This document shows, one piece after another, positions 45,744 through 54,963 of a stretch of 64,000 bases of DNA. This DNA comes from Mesorhizobium sp. YC-39 (lineage in GTDB: Bacteria > Pseudomonadota > Alphaproteobacteria > Rhizobiales > Rhizobiaceae), in the NCBI RefSeq assembly GCF_025753795.1, contig NZ_JAOWPS010000016.1:1-64000 (forward strand), written 5' to 3'. A program made the position numbers and the translations under genes. The notes under the pieces were generated by a model that was given only the letters and a program-made list of their open reading frames with translations, was not told where the DNA came from and searched no databases. How positions within the stretch are numbered: position 1 is the first letter of the stretch; the number at the start of each line of letters is the position of its first letter.

Positions 45744-47516
45744 TTAGGCCACTCCAGCGATCGCCCTGGCGAATTCGCTTGCCGAGAAAGGTTCGAGGTC
45801 GTCGACCTGTTCGCCGACGCCGATGAAATAGACCGGCAGTTTATGCTTTGCCGCGATCGCCACCAGAATACCGCCGCGCGCCGTGCCGTCCAGCTTGGTC
45901 ATCACCAGGCCATTGACGCCGGCGACATTGCGGAAGATCTCGACCTGGTTGAGCGCGTTCTGGCCGGTGGTGGCGTCGACTGTCTGCAGCACGGTGTGCG
46001 GGGCTTCCGGGTCGAGCTTGCCCAGTACGCGCACGATCTTTTCCAGCTCCGCCATCAGCTCGGTCTTGTTCTGCAGCCGGCCGGCGGTATCGATGATCAG
46101 CACGTCGGAGCCGGCTTCCTTGGCCCGCTCGAAGGCATCGTAGGCGAGGCCGGCGGCGTCGGCCCCAAGTTTTGAGGCAATGACCGGCGATTTCGTGCGC
46201 TCGCCCCAGATCTTGAGCTGCTCGATCGCCGCGGCGCGGAACGTGTCGCCGGCGGCGAGCATCACCGACAGGCCGCCATCGGTAAGCTTGGCCGCCAGCT
46301 TGCCGATGGTCGTGGTCTTGCCGGTGCCGTTGACGCCGACGACCAGGATGACATGCGGCTTGTGCGAGAGGTCGAGCTCCAGCGGCATGGCGACATGGGT
46401 CAGCACCTTCTCCACCTCGGCCGCCATGATGGCGCGCACTTCGGTATCGGAGACGTCCTTGCCGTAGCGGCTGGCGGCCAGCGCATCGGTGACGCGCAGA
46501 GCCGTTTCCATACCGAGATCGGCACGGATCAGCACATCCTCCAGATCCTGCAGTGTGTCCTCGTCGAGCTTCTTCTTGGTGAAAACGCCGGCAATGTTGC
46601 CGGTGAGCTCCCGCGATGAACGGGCGAGTCCGTCCTTCATGCGCTGGAACCATGAGCGTCTTGGCGCAGGCTCCGGCGCCTTTTGCGGTTCCGCTTTCTG
46701 CTCGACCTTTTTGGTGACCGTCACCTTGCCCGGGGCGAGGGCGGGCTTTGGCTGCGGCGCCGGTTGTGGGAGGGGCTGCGGTTCGGGCGCGATCTCGGCA
46801 AGGATCGGCTGCGTCTCGACCGGCCCCGGCTGGCGAATGGGAGGCGGGATTTCGGCCGGCGGGGCTTCGGTTTCAGGCGCAGGGCCTGCCTCTGAAGATG
46901 GCGGCACGGAAGACGGGGTCGGTGGTGGCACCTCGATAGGCGCGGGCTGCTCCGCCGGAACCTCTGCAGGCGGCGTCGGCACTTCGACGGGCGCCGGTTC
47001 CGGCTGCCTTTCCGGGCGTGACGGGACGATCTCCGGCTCGGTCGGCGCGGGTGCCGGAACTTCCTGCGGCTGCGGTTCGGGCGCAGGCTCAGGAGCCGCA
47101 GGAGGCGGCGCAGGAATTTCCTCTGGTTCGGCCGGCTCGGCAGGTACTTCAGGAGCGGGCTGCGGCTGCTCCACAGGCTCGGGCTCAGGCAGAGGCTCCG
47201 GCTCGGACGGAACGACCGGCTCCGGTGCCGGCGGGATGGTCGGGGTCGGCTCGGGCTTTGGCTCCTCGGGCACCGGTTGGGGTGCCGGCGCGGCTTCGAC
47301 CACAGGAGGTGAGATTGGCTCAACCGGAGACTGGGTCTCCGGCGCCGGCTTAGGCTCTTCGCGCTTCAAGAATTCCGGAACGGTCTGCTCGGCTGCCGGC
47401 TTCAGTGCCTCCAGCGCGTCCCATTTGATCGGCGGCAGGGGGGCGGTCTCATCGATCCGCTCCTCGACGACTTCCTTCTTGCCGAATGAAAATATCTTCT
47501 TGAAAAAACCGGCCAT
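45744..47516 (-). CDS. ftsY: Signal recognition particle receptor FtsY
   Basis: FtsY is the membrane-associated GTPase that receives the SRP-ribosome complex. The 590-residue protein starts with a basic segment (MAGFFKKIFSFGKKE). About 250 residues of Pro/Glu/Ala-rich low-complexity sequence follow, then the NG domain with GVNGTGKTTTIGKLAAKL, DTAGRLQNK and TKLDGTARGG. The catalytic part is normal; the acidic Pro-rich A region is unusually long. It is on the same strand as mtaB and dapF upstream, 12 bp after mtaB. Confidence 0.97.
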   Translation of the reverse strand: MAGFFKKIFSFGKKEVVEERIDETAPLPPIKWDALEALKPAAEQTVPEFLKREEPKPAPETQSPVEPISPPVVEAAPAPQPVPEEPKPEPTPTIPPAPEPVVPSEPEPLPEPEPVEQPQPAPEVPAEPAEPEEIPAPPPAAPEPAPEPQPQEVPAPAPTEPEIVPSRPERQPEPAPVEVPTPPAEVPAEQPAPIEVPPPTPSSVPPSSEAGPAPETEAPPAEIPPPIRQPGPVETQPILAEIAPEPQPLPQPAPQPKPALAPGKVTVTKKVEQKAEPQKAPEPAPRRSWFQRMKDGLARSSRELTGNIAGVFTKKKLDEDTLQDLEDVLIRADLGMETALRVTDALAASRYGKDVSDTEVRAIMAAEVEKVLTHVAMPLELDLSHKPHVILVVGVNGTGKTTTIGKLAAKLTDGGLSVMLAAGDTFRAAAIEQLKIWGERTKSPVIASKLGADAAGLAYDAFERAKEAGSDVLIIDTAGRLQNKTELMAELEKIVRVLGKLDPEAPHTVLQTVDATTGQNALNQVEIFRNVAGVNGLVMTKLDGTARGGILVAIAAKHKLPVYFIGVGEQVDDLEPFSASEFARAIAGVA

Positions 47517-47528
47517 GCTTCAGCTGTC

Positions 47529-48812
47529 TCAGGCGGCGCGGGCAGCGAGGGGTGCTGCGATCAGGCGGGCGCCGTCATGGCCGGCGATATCGGCCTCGAC
47601 GATCTCGCCCGGAGCACCGGTGTCGATGGCGGCAAGCGTAAATCCTTCGGTGCGGCCGAGGCCGTCGCGCTCGACCAGGATCGACTGGCGGGTGCCGGCG
47701 AGCGAAGACAAATGCCTGATGTAAGCAGCTTCGCCGGCGGCGCGCAGCCGGGCGGCGCGCTGCTTGACCACGTCGCGGCGGACCTGTGGCATGCGCGCGG
47801 CGGGCGTGCCTTCGCGCGGGCTGAATGGGAAGACATGCAGATGCGTCAGGCCGCATTCCCTGACGATTTTTTCCGAGTTCTCGAACATCGCCTCGGTCTC
47901 GGTCGGGAAGCCGGCAATGATGTCGGCGCCGAAGACGATGCCGGGGCGTAGTTTCCTGACATCCTCGCAGAAGCGGATCGACTGGTCTCGGCTGTGCCGC
48001 CGCTTCATCCGCTTCAGGATCATGTCGTCACCCGACTGCAGCGACAGATGCAGATGCGGCATCAGCCGCGGCTCGGTGGCGATGGCGTCGAGCAAATCGT
48101 CGTCGGCTTCGATCGAATCGATGGAGGACAGCCGCAAGCGTTTTACGCCGGGCACCTGCTTCAGGATCGTCTTGACCAATCCGCCGAGCTTAGGGGCGCC
48201 CGGCAGGTCGGCGCCGAAACTGGTCATGTCGACGCCGGTCAGCACGATCTCGGCATAGCCATTGTCGCTGAGCCGCTTGACCTGTTCTACCACGGCACCC
48301 ATCGGCACCGAGCGCGAATTGCCGCGACCATAGGGGATGATGCAGAAGGTGCAGCGATGGTCGCAGCCGTTCTGCACCTGGACGAAGGCGCGCGCCCGGC
48401 CCTCGATGGCGTCGACCATGTGGCCGGCCGTCTCGCGCACCGAAAAGATGTCGTTGACGCGCGCCTTCTCGGTGTCGTTGACGCCGAAATCGGGCAGCGC
48501 GCGATAGGAGTGCGCCTTGAGCTTCTCCTCATTGCCGAGCACGAGATCGACCTCGTCCATCGCGACAAAATTCTGCGGCTCGGTTTGCGCGGCGCAGCCA
48601 GTGACGATGATGCGCGCGCCGGGGTTCTCGCGGCGAGCCTTGCGGATCGACTGCTTGGCCTGGCGCACCGCCTCGCCGGTGACGGCGCAGGTGTTGAAGA
48701 TGATAGCGCCGCCTTCCAGCGCGCCGAGGCCGGCGTTTTCCGCCTCGCGGCGCATTACCTCGGATTCATAGGTGTTCAGCCGGCAGCCGAAGGTGACAAC
48801 ATCAATTGCCAT
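47529..48812 (-). CDS. mtaB: tRNA t6A37 methylthiotransferase MtaB
   Basis: MtaB adds a methylthio group to t6A37 of tRNA with two [4Fe-4S] clusters. The 427-residue protein has the first-cluster cysteines in TFGCRLNTYESE, NTCAVTGEA and the following TGCAA, and the radical-SAM motif C-X3-C-X2-C in CDHRCTFCIIPYGRG. A TRAM-like region is at the end. I chose the ATG at 48812, which overlaps the dapF stop by one base; the 48842 start would add ten unconserved residues. It is coupled to dapF and followed by ftsY. Confidence 0.95.
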   Translation of the reverse strand: MAIDVVTFGCRLNTYESEVMRREAENAGLGALEGGAIIFNTCAVTGEAVRQAKQSIRKARRENPGARIIVTGCAAQTEPQNFVAMDEVDLVLGNEEKLKAHSYRALPDFGVNDTEKARVNDIFSVRETAGHMVDAIEGRARAFVQVQNGCDHRCTFCIIPYGRGNSRSVPMGAVVEQVKRLSDNGYAEIVLTGVDMTSFGADLPGAPKLGGLVKTILKQVPGVKRLRLSSIDSIEADDDLLDAIATEPRLMPHLHLSLQSGDDMILKRMKRRHSRDQSIRFCEDVRKLRPGIVFGADIIAGFPTETEAMFENSEKIVRECGLTHLHVFPFSPREGTPAARMPQVRRDVVKQRAARLRAAGEAAYIRHLSSLAGTRQSILVERDGLGRTEGFTLAAIDTGAPGEIVEADIAGHDGARLIAAPLAARAA

Positions 48813-49696
48813 CAGGCCGCACTTTCGGTGTCGCGGGCCCACGTGCCGGTCGCTGGGTCAAAACTACCGGAAAATTCCCATTCGGCCGCCCCGGTGAGGA
48901 TGACGTGGTCGTCGTCGCGCCACTCGACATGCAGCGAACCGCCGCCGGGCGTCATCAGCGTGACGCTGCGTCCCGTGCGCTTGGTGCGGGCGGCAGCGAC
49001 GACGGCGGCACATGCGGCCGAGCCGCAGGCCTTGGTCAGACCCGCACCGCGCTCCCAGGTGCGGACGACCATGGTCTCGGGCGAGGTGACCTGGGCGATG
49101 GTGATGTTGGCGCGCTCGGGGAAGATCGGATGGTTCTCGAGCAACGGGCCGAAACGGTCGAGCTCGTAGGACCAGACATCGCGGTCGACCCAGAAGATGG
49201 CGTGCGGATTGCCCATCGAGACGACCGACGGCGAATGCAGCACCGGCGTATCGATCGGGCCGATCTGCAACTCGATCATGCGGGTATCGCGAAATTCCTC
49301 GGCCAGCGGAATGTCCTGCCAGCCAAAACGCGGTGTGCCCATGTCGACAGAGATCGTGCCATCGGGATGTTCCACGGCGTTGAGGATTCCGGCCCGGGTC
49401 TCGAAGGTGAAAGTCTTTTGCCCGGTCTCGGCCGCGAGCGCCTGGACGACGCAGCGCATGCCGTTGCCGCAGGCCTGCGCACTGGAGCCATCGGAATTCA
49501 ATATGTCGACGTAGTAGGCAGTGCCCGGCGTCTTTGCATCATGGATCGCCATGATCTGATCGAACTTCGTCGCAGCATCGGCATTCAGCGCAATGGCTGC
49601 CGGAGCCGACACCCGATCGGCACGGCCGCGCATATCGGCAACGATGATCTCGTTGCCGATGCCATTCATCTTGGCGAAGGGGGCCGTGCCTGCCAT
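48812..49696 (-). CDS. dapF: Diaminopimelate epimerase
   Basis: DapF converts LL- to meso-diaminopimelate for lysine and peptidoglycan. The 294-residue protein has both catalytic cysteines, in ACGNGMRC and ACGSAACA, and the FAKMNGIGNEI start. The two halves are the usual mirrored domains. Its stop overlaps the mtaB start (TGATG), so the operon dapF-mtaB-ftsY is translationally coupled at this junction. Confidence 0.97.
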   Translation of the reverse strand: MAGTAPFAKMNGIGNEIIVADMRGRADRVSAPAAIALNADAATKFDQIMAIHDAKTPGTAYYVDILNSDGSSAQACGNGMRCVVQALAAETGQKTFTFETRAGILNAVEHPDGTISVDMGTPRFGWQDIPLAEEFRDTRMIELQIGPIDTPVLHSPSVVSMGNPHAIFWVDRDVWSYELDRFGPLLENHPIFPERANITIAQVTSPETMVVRTWERGAGLTKACGSAACAAVVAAARTKRTGRSVTLMTPGGGSLHVEWRDDDHVILTGAAEWEFSGSFDPATGTWARDTESAA

Positions 49697-49794
49697 TGCT
49701 CCGGTGGTTCCGCGTCGGTTAGCCGTGTCCGTTTGGCGCTATATGGCGGAAACGGGCCGGAATTACCAGTGCGGCGCGTTATCGGCGGACGCTC

Positions 49795-49956
49795 TCACGT
49801 CACTGCAAAGACGCCAAGCACGATCAACAGGAAGATGAGAAGAACGATGCCGATGAGAATGCGGGCGCCGGTGGCGGCGGCTCCGGCCAAAGCCGGCATG
49901 CCGAGCAGGCTTGCCGCGGCGGCGACGATCAGAAGAATGATGATCCATTTGATCAT
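49795..49956 (-). CDS. DUF1328 (UPF0391) small membrane protein
   Basis: The 53-residue protein reads MIKWIIILLIVAAAASLLGM followed by an Ala/Gly-rich turn and a second helix ILIGIVLLIFLLIVLG. This is the DUF1328 pattern of two short helices. Function is unknown; members are often stress-induced in proteobacteria. GGGAG precedes the ATG at 49956. It stands between dapF and the MBL gene on the same strand. Confidence 0.85.
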   Translation of the reverse strand: MIKWIIILLIVAAAASLLGMPALAGAAATGARILIGIVLLIFLLIVLGVFAVT

Positions 49957-50006
49957 GGAAGGCTCCCAAATTGTGTCGGCGAAACAACGCGTTTCGGCGA
50001 CCTCCG

Positions 50007-51080
50007 CTAGACCGCCGGCACGTCCCAGACTTCGCCGGGCTGCAAGGCGCGAAAGCGTTCGTGCGGCAGGCCTTCGGCGTCCAGCGCCTCGGCCAGTTTC
50101 CGGGCCGGCTCGTCGATCGGCTCATTGGTGAGCTGGAACGTGCCCCAGTGGCAGCCGGCGGCATGGGCAGCGTTGCAAAGCTTCATACCTTGCACCGCTT
50201 CTTCGGGATTCTGGTGCTGCGGCGCCATGAACCAGCGCGGCTCGTAGGCGCCGATCGGCAGGATGGCGAGGCGCAAGCCGCCATGTTTCTCGGCCATCAG
50301 CCGGTAGTTGGTGCCATCGTGGAAACCGGTGTCGCCGGCGAAATAGGCCTTTCCACTTGGGGTTTCGATAACGAAACCCGCCCACAGCGCCATGCGCCGA
50401 TCGCGCGCGCCGCGCGCCGACCAGTGATGCACCGGCTCGACATGGACGGCGACATCCTTGCCGATATCGACCCGGTCGCCCCAGTCATGCACCGATAGCC
50501 GCATGCCGGGCACGGCTTGGTCGATGATGGTGTCGTTGCCGAGCGGGGTCAGCACCAGCGGGTCGTGCTTCGCCTTCAATCGCCTCAGCGTGGCAAGGTC
50601 GAGATGGTCGTAGTGGTTGTGGCTGACCAGCACGAGGTCGATCGGCGGCAAATGGGAGAAGGCGATGCCTGGCGGATTGACCCGTTTCGGTCCGGCAAAG
50701 GATAGCGGCGAGACACGCGACGACCAGACAGGGTCGGTCAGGATGTTCAGGCCGGCCGTCTGGATGAGCAGCGAGGAGTGACCGACCATGGTCAGACGCA
50801 GCCCGGCGCCATCGACGCACGCGGCCGGTCTTGCCTGATGAAACGGGCTTGGCTGCGTCGCCGGCCATTTCGAGCGTTCGCCACCCAGCTGCCATTTCAG
50901 CAGGTCGGAAAAACGGCCGGGCGGTTTGCCGTTGGGATTGAAGAACAAGGTGCCGTCGAAATGATCGCTGGGCGGGCCGCTGTAATAGCGGTTGACGGCT
51001 CTCTTTCTCGCGGCCAAGGTTTCGGCTCCGGCAGGTTTCGGCTTAGCAGAGATAGGGCCGAAGCCGGCTGGCGCAAACAT
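50007..51080 (-). CDS. MBL-fold hydrolase (NAPE-PLD/UlaG-like)
   Basis: The 357-residue protein has the metallo-beta-lactamase zinc motif SHNHYDHLD, with later histidines in VEPVHHWSARG and a GDTGFHDG motif near residue 270. It is closest in pattern to NAPE-PLD-like and UlaG-like phosphodiesterases or lactonases, which often act on phospholipids or phospho-sugars. The start is preceded by a low-complexity segment; I used the ATG at 51080. It has no signal peptide. Confidence 0.85.
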   Translation of the reverse strand: MFAPAGFGPISAKPKPAGAETLAARKRAVNRYYSGPPSDHFDGTLFFNPNGKPPGRFSDLLKWQLGGERSKWPATQPSPFHQARPAACVDGAGLRLTMVGHSSLLIQTAGLNILTDPVWSSRVSPLSFAGPKRVNPPGIAFSHLPPIDLVLVSHNHYDHLDLATLRRLKAKHDPLVLTPLGNDTIIDQAVPGMRLSVHDWGDRVDIGKDVAVHVEPVHHWSARGARDRRMALWAGFVIETPSGKAYFAGDTGFHDGTNYRLMAEKHGGLRLAILPIGAYEPRWFMAPQHQNPEEAVQGMKLCNAAHAAGCHWGTFQLTNEPIDEPARKLAEALDAEGLPHERFRALQPGEVWDVPAV

Positions 51081-51288
51081 CTGCCTCGGCAGCCGGACCT
51101 CGACCGCTCACCACGCACCGGCCGGCTCCTTGCCAGTGTCGGGCGTCTCAATCGTGATAATTTAGCAACAATTCTTATTGCAAACTGTATTTTTACCATA
51201 TCGGGTTGAAATTTCGCCACCTTCTCCGTCTTGTTGCGGGTGGGATTTGTGCGGACGGCAGCCCCGGCCGGATCCGACGGAGGTTGGA

Positions 51289-51837
51289 ATGAATTTTTCG
51301 AAAGCCGGTCTTGTGGCCGTATCGCTTGCCGCTCTGGTTGCGAGCGGCTGTTCGACCTCACGGTTCTCGTCGATGGATGACCAGCAGCCGGCGCCGCTGG
51401 AAGCCGCGCCCGCCGGCAAGGTGACTCAGAATCAGTTGCCGCCGCCGGCATCGCCCGGCACCGCCGACCCGTCGAAATTTCCGACCGCCCCGCAAACCGC
51501 GCCAAACACGCAGGTCGCCTCGTTGCCGCCGGATGGAACGGCACCGGCCGGAGCTCCGGATCTGACCGCGGCCAGCGTCGCCGGCGTCTGGAACGCCAGC
51601 GTCTCCGGCCAGAGCTGCAAGGTGGCGACGCCACAGACCAAATTCGGCTCCGGCTACCGTGCCGGCCCGTTGCATTGCCCGGCGCCGATCGACGGTATCA
51701 AGTCCTGGAACGTTTCCGGCAAGCAGCTGACGCTGTACGACGACAATGGCGGCACGCTGGCTAGGCTCTATTCCTCGGGCGGAGAGAAATTCGACGGCCA
51801 GACTTCCAACGGCCTGCCGATCTCGCTTACAAGGTAG
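51289..51837 (+). CDS. Omp19/Inh-family outer-membrane lipoprotein
   Basis: The 182-residue product is a lipoprotein with lipobox ASGC, so C21 is lipidated. A Pro/Ala-rich linker (residues 30-95) leads to an AprI/Inh-type beta-barrel domain (about 98-180), with VAGVWNASVSGQSCKVATPQTKFGSGYRAG and a Cys pair. Brucella Omp19, with this layout, inhibits proteases. I chose the ATG at 51289 after CGGAGGTTGGA. A 148-bp palindrome follows the stop. Confidence 0.88.
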   Translation: MNFSKAGLVAVSLAALVASGCSTSRFSSMDDQQPAPLEAAPAGKVTQNQLPPPASPGTADPSKFPTAPQTAPNTQVASLPPDGTAPAGAPDLTAASVAGVWNASVSGQSCKVATPQTKFGSGYRAGPLHCPAPIDGIKSWNVSGKQLTLYDDNGGTLARLYSSGGEKFDGQTSNGLPISLTR

Positions 51838-51838
51838 G

Positions 51839-51986
51839 CTAGGATATGCAGATATTCAGGTGATGCCGGCCTGCGAACGGCGGCTTTCTGCGCTTCCGGT
51901 GCTCACGTACTTAAAGTACGCTCCGCTCCGGTTCTCGAAAGCCACCATTCTCGGCTCGGCCTAACCTGAATCTCTGCACATCCTAG
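51839..51986. repeat. 148-bp imperfect palindromic element
   Basis: The outer 22-bp arms (51839-51860 and 51965-51986) match at 20 of 22 positions, starting CTAGGATATGCAGATATTCA. The centre is GTACTTAAAGTAC near 51913, and the flanks of the centre are complementary with bulges. The element begins 1-2 bases after the lipoprotein stop. It has no coding capacity and looks like a MITE or a large REP-type element. Confidence 0.7.
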
Positions 51987-52026
51987 TCCTCCCTGGAGCA
52001 TCCTGCTCTGAACAACGACGTGACCG

Positions 52027-53229
52027 ATGCATCTGCGTGACGGCCTCCAGACCCATGCGACCGTCCGGCAGCGCTACGACCATCTGGTTGTATCAGGCGA
52101 GATCGAGCGCGATCCGGCGCAGGAGCGGGTTACAGCCGCACTCGACCGGCTGATCGACGAGATCTCGGCCAAGCGGCTGGCGCACAAGTCGAGCGCGCTG
52201 GGCTGGCTGTTCGCCCGCAAGCGCGAGACGCATGAGGCTGTCAAGGGCCTCTACATCCATGGCGGTGTCGGCCGCGGCAAGACCATGCTGATGGACATGT
52301 TCTTCGAGCTGGTGCCGGTCAGGCGCAAGCGCCGTGTGCATTTCAACGACTTCATGGCCGATGTGCAGGATCGCATCCAGAAGCACAGGTTGGCGCGCAA
52401 GAATGGCGACGTCAGGGAGGACGACCCGATCCCGCCGGTGGCGCGCACGCTGGCCGAGGAAGCCTGGGTGCTGTGCTTCGACGAATTCTCCGTCACCGAC
52501 ATCGCCGACGCGATGATCCTGTCCAGGCTGTTTTCGGCGATGTTTGCCAATGGCGTGGTGCTGGTCGCCACCTCCAATGTCGCGCCTGACGATCTCTATC
52601 GGGATGGGCTGAACCGCCAGCTTTTCCTGCCCTTCATCGGCATACTGGAACGGCATGCCCATGTGCTGGCGCTGGATGCCGACAAGGATTACCGGCTGGA
52701 CAAGCTCAGCCGCATGCCGGTCTACATCACCCCCGCGGATGCGGCCGCCGACGCCGCGCTCGACGCGGCCTGGGAGGCGATGACGCATGGCAGGCCGACG
52801 GCCGAGACGACGCTGACGGTGAAGGGCCGGCAGGTCGTGGTGCCGGCTGCCGCCGGCGAGGCGGCGCGCTTCTCCTTTGCCGATCTCTGTGAAAAGCCGC
52901 TCGGCGCCCGCGACTACCTTGCCATCGCAGCCCGCTTCTCGACCATCTTCATCGACCGCGTGCCGGCGCTCGGCGAAGGTCGGCGCAACGAGGCGAAACG
53001 CTTCATCCTGTTGATCGACACGCTCTACGACCATCATGTGCGGCTGGTGGTGAGTGCGGCGGCATTGCCGCCCGAACTCTATACCGCCAAGCGCGGCAAC
53101 GAAGTGTTCGAGTTCGAGCGCACGGCGTCGCGGTTGATCGAGATGCAGAGCCGCGACTGGCTTGAGGATTGGGTGAAAAGGCAGAAGATGCGCACAACGG
53201 CGGAAGAGGCGCGGCAGGCGCAGGCGTAG
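52027..53229 (+). CDS. zapE: Cell-division ATPase ZapE (AFG1-like)
   Basis: ZapE is an AAA-type ATPase that acts at the divisome and, in mitochondria, as AFG1 in protein quality control. The 400-residue protein has Walker A GGVGRGKTMLMD, Walker B LCFDEFSVTDIADA, and the sensor segment LVATSNVAPDDLYRDGLNRQ. Length is typical. It stands alone, upstream of the TCA operon block. Confidence 0.95.
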   Translation: MHLRDGLQTHATVRQRYDHLVVSGEIERDPAQERVTAALDRLIDEISAKRLAHKSSALGWLFARKRETHEAVKGLYIHGGVGRGKTMLMDMFFELVPVRRKRRVHFNDFMADVQDRIQKHRLARKNGDVREDDPIPPVARTLAEEAWVLCFDEFSVTDIADAMILSRLFSAMFANGVVLVATSNVAPDDLYRDGLNRQLFLPFIGILERHAHVLALDADKDYRLDKLSRMPVYITPADAAADAALDAAWEAMTHGRPTAETTLTVKGRQVVVPAAAGEAARFSFADLCEKPLGARDYLAIAARFSTIFIDRVPALGEGRRNEAKRFILLIDTLYDHHVRLVVSAAALPPELYTAKRGNEVFEFERTASRLIEMQSRDWLEDWVKRQKMRTTAEEARQAQA

Positions 53230-53241
53230 AACCCTGCATTC

Positions 53242-53294
53242 GTCATCCTAGGTCTCCGCGACGTCACTTCGCTCCCGCTCCGCCCGAGGATGAC
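53242..53294. repeat. GTCATCCT/AGGATGAC palindromic repeat
   Basis: GTCATCCT (53242-53249) and AGGATGAC (53287-53294) are perfect arms around a GTCTCCGCGACGTCACTTCG-like middle. It lies in the convergent gap between zapE and an acetyltransferase gene and resembles the unit at 33321-33369. Confidence 0.65.
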
Positions 53295-53318
53295 TAAGTG
53301 GGGAGGCTTCGGCCATTT

Positions 53319-53747
53319 CTATAGCTTATACACATACATGACGAATTCTTCCGCCTCGCCGTGCGCCTCCTTGCGCGACTCATAAAGCGCTCGCGCCGCA
53401 ACATTGTCCGGCTCGGTTCCGACCCAGGCTTCTTCACAACCGTTCTCACGGCCGAGCTCAAACATGGCGTCGAGCATTTTGCGCGCGATGCCTTGCCGCT
53501 GAAAGGCTGGCGAGACGCCTACCTCGTCGACATAAAGCTCGCTCGCCTTGTCCGGATGGCGGTGGATGACGGCGGCGCATTGCCCGACGACCGCGCCGTC
53601 GGCCAGCGCCACGATCATGAAGTGACCGGGCGAGGTGAGATATGCGGCCAACCTGTCGGCCCTCACCGGTTCGTCGAACACCTCTTCAGCGAGGCGCATC
53701 ACAAGGGCGTCATCGCCCGCTTCAAGCCTTCTGATTTCGGTCATCAT
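53319..53747 (-). CDS. GNAT-family acetyltransferase
   Basis: The 142-residue protein has a GNAT core: ELYVDEVGVSPAFQRQGIARKMLDAMFELG with the acetyl-CoA loop, and TEPDNVAARALYESRKEAHGEAEEFVMYVYKL at the end. The layout is close to AAC(3)-I-like aminoglycoside acetyltransferases, but many such proteins have other substrates. Two adjacent ATGs (53747 and 53744) share one GGGAGAGA ribosome site; either could be used. Confidence 0.8.
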   Translation of the reverse strand: MMTEIRRLEAGDDALVMRLAEEVFDEPVRADRLAAYLTSPGHFMIVALADGAVVGQCAAVIHRHPDKASELYVDEVGVSPAFQRQGIARKMLDAMFELGRENGCEEAWVGTEPDNVAARALYESRKEAHGEAEEFVMYVYKL

Positions 53748-53978
53748 TGTGTAATCTCTCCCAGGTCGGCTTAATAATTTTGACGTTTACGTAATTCCCA
53801 TTGTTTCTAACCGATTGAAATCACTCACTCCAAAATAATCGATTGAATATTTTTTGCGCCGGAGCTACTGGTGCGGCGAAAATCCGCGGTTTCCCGTAGC
53901 ATTCCGGCCTCTTTCTCGACGCATCATCAAGTCGCCCAGGATTGGGCGCTGTCACAGACAAAGGGAAAACATCCTGAC

Positions 53979-54947
53979 ATGGCACGCAACAAGATAGCGC
54001 TTATCGGCTCGGGCATGATCGGCGGCACGCTCGCCCACATGATCGGCCTCAAGGACCTCGGCGACGTGGTGCTGTTCGATATCGCCGAGGGTATTCCGCA
54101 GGGCAAGGGGTTGGATATAGCGCAGTCGTCGCCGGTCGATGGGTTTGATTCCAGGCTGACCGGCGTCAACGACTATGCCGGCATCGAGGGCGCCGATGTC
54201 TGCATCGTCACCGCCGGCGTGCCGCGCAAGCCCGGCATGAGCCGCGACGATCTCTTGGGCATCAATCTGAAGGTGATGGAGCAGGTCGGCGCCGGTCTCA
54301 AGAAATACGCGCCGAAAGCTTTCGTCATCTGCATCACCAACCCGCTCGACGCCATGGTGTGGGCGCTGCAGAAATTCTCAGGCCTGCCGAAGACCCATGT
54401 CGTCGGCATGGCCGGCGTGCTCGACAGTTCGCGCTTCCGCTATTTCCTGGCTGAGGAATTCAAGGTCTCGGTCGAGGACGTTACCGCTTTCGTGCTCGGC
54501 GGCCATGGCGATTCCATGGTGCCGATGATCCGTTATTCGACGGTTGCCGGCATCCCGCTGCCCGACCTCGTCAAGATGGGCTGGACCTCGAAGGAAAAGC
54601 TCGACCAGATCGTGCAGCGCACCCGCGACGGCGGCGCCGAGATCGTCGGCCTGCTCAAGACCGGCTCGGCCTATTATGCGCCGGCCGCCTCGGCGATCTC
54701 GATGGCCGAAGCCTATCTCAAGGACAAGAAGCGCGTGCTGCCTTGTGCTGCGCATCTCTCCGGCCAGTATGGCGTGAAAAACACCTATGTCGGCGTTCCC
54801 GTGGTGATCGGCGCCGGCGGTGTCGAGCGCATCATCGAGATCGAGCTTTCGAAGAGCGAGCAGAAGATGTTCGACAGTTCGGTGGCGGCGGTGCAGGGCC
54901 TGACCGAGGCCTGCGTCAACATCGCGCCGCATCTCGCTTCGAAGTAA
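53979..54947 (+). CDS. mdh: Malate dehydrogenase
   Basis: Mdh oxidises malate to oxaloacetate with NAD+ in the TCA cycle. The 322-residue protein belongs to the LDH-like bacterial group: nucleotide loop GSGMIGGTLAHM (residues 8-19), active-site VTAGVPRKPGMSRDDLL with the substrate arginines, and GGHGDSMVP with the catalytic histidine. I chose the ATG at 53979 because the longer frame upstream is not conserved. The 231-bp A+T-rich gap before it should hold the TCA operon promoter. sucC follows after 16 bp. Confidence 0.97.
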   Translation: MARNKIALIGSGMIGGTLAHMIGLKDLGDVVLFDIAEGIPQGKGLDIAQSSPVDGFDSRLTGVNDYAGIEGADVCIVTAGVPRKPGMSRDDLLGINLKVMEQVGAGLKKYAPKAFVICITNPLDAMVWALQKFSGLPKTHVVGMAGVLDSSRFRYFLAEEFKVSVEDVTAFVLGGHGDSMVPMIRYSTVAGIPLPDLVKMGWTSKEKLDQIVQRTRDGGAEIVGLLKTGSAYYAPAASAISMAEAYLKDKKRVLPCAAHLSGQYGVKNTYVGVPVVIGAGGVERIIEIELSKSEQKMFDSSVAAVQGLTEACVNIAPHLASK

Positions 54948-54963
54948 ACCGGAGACACCGAGC

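Noticed and set aside
46489..47724. Gly/Ser/Ala-rich plus-strand frame of 411 codons opposite ftsY
   Set aside because: The apparent repeat protein is the complement of the FtsY Pro/Glu tract; no start site or homologue is recognisable.
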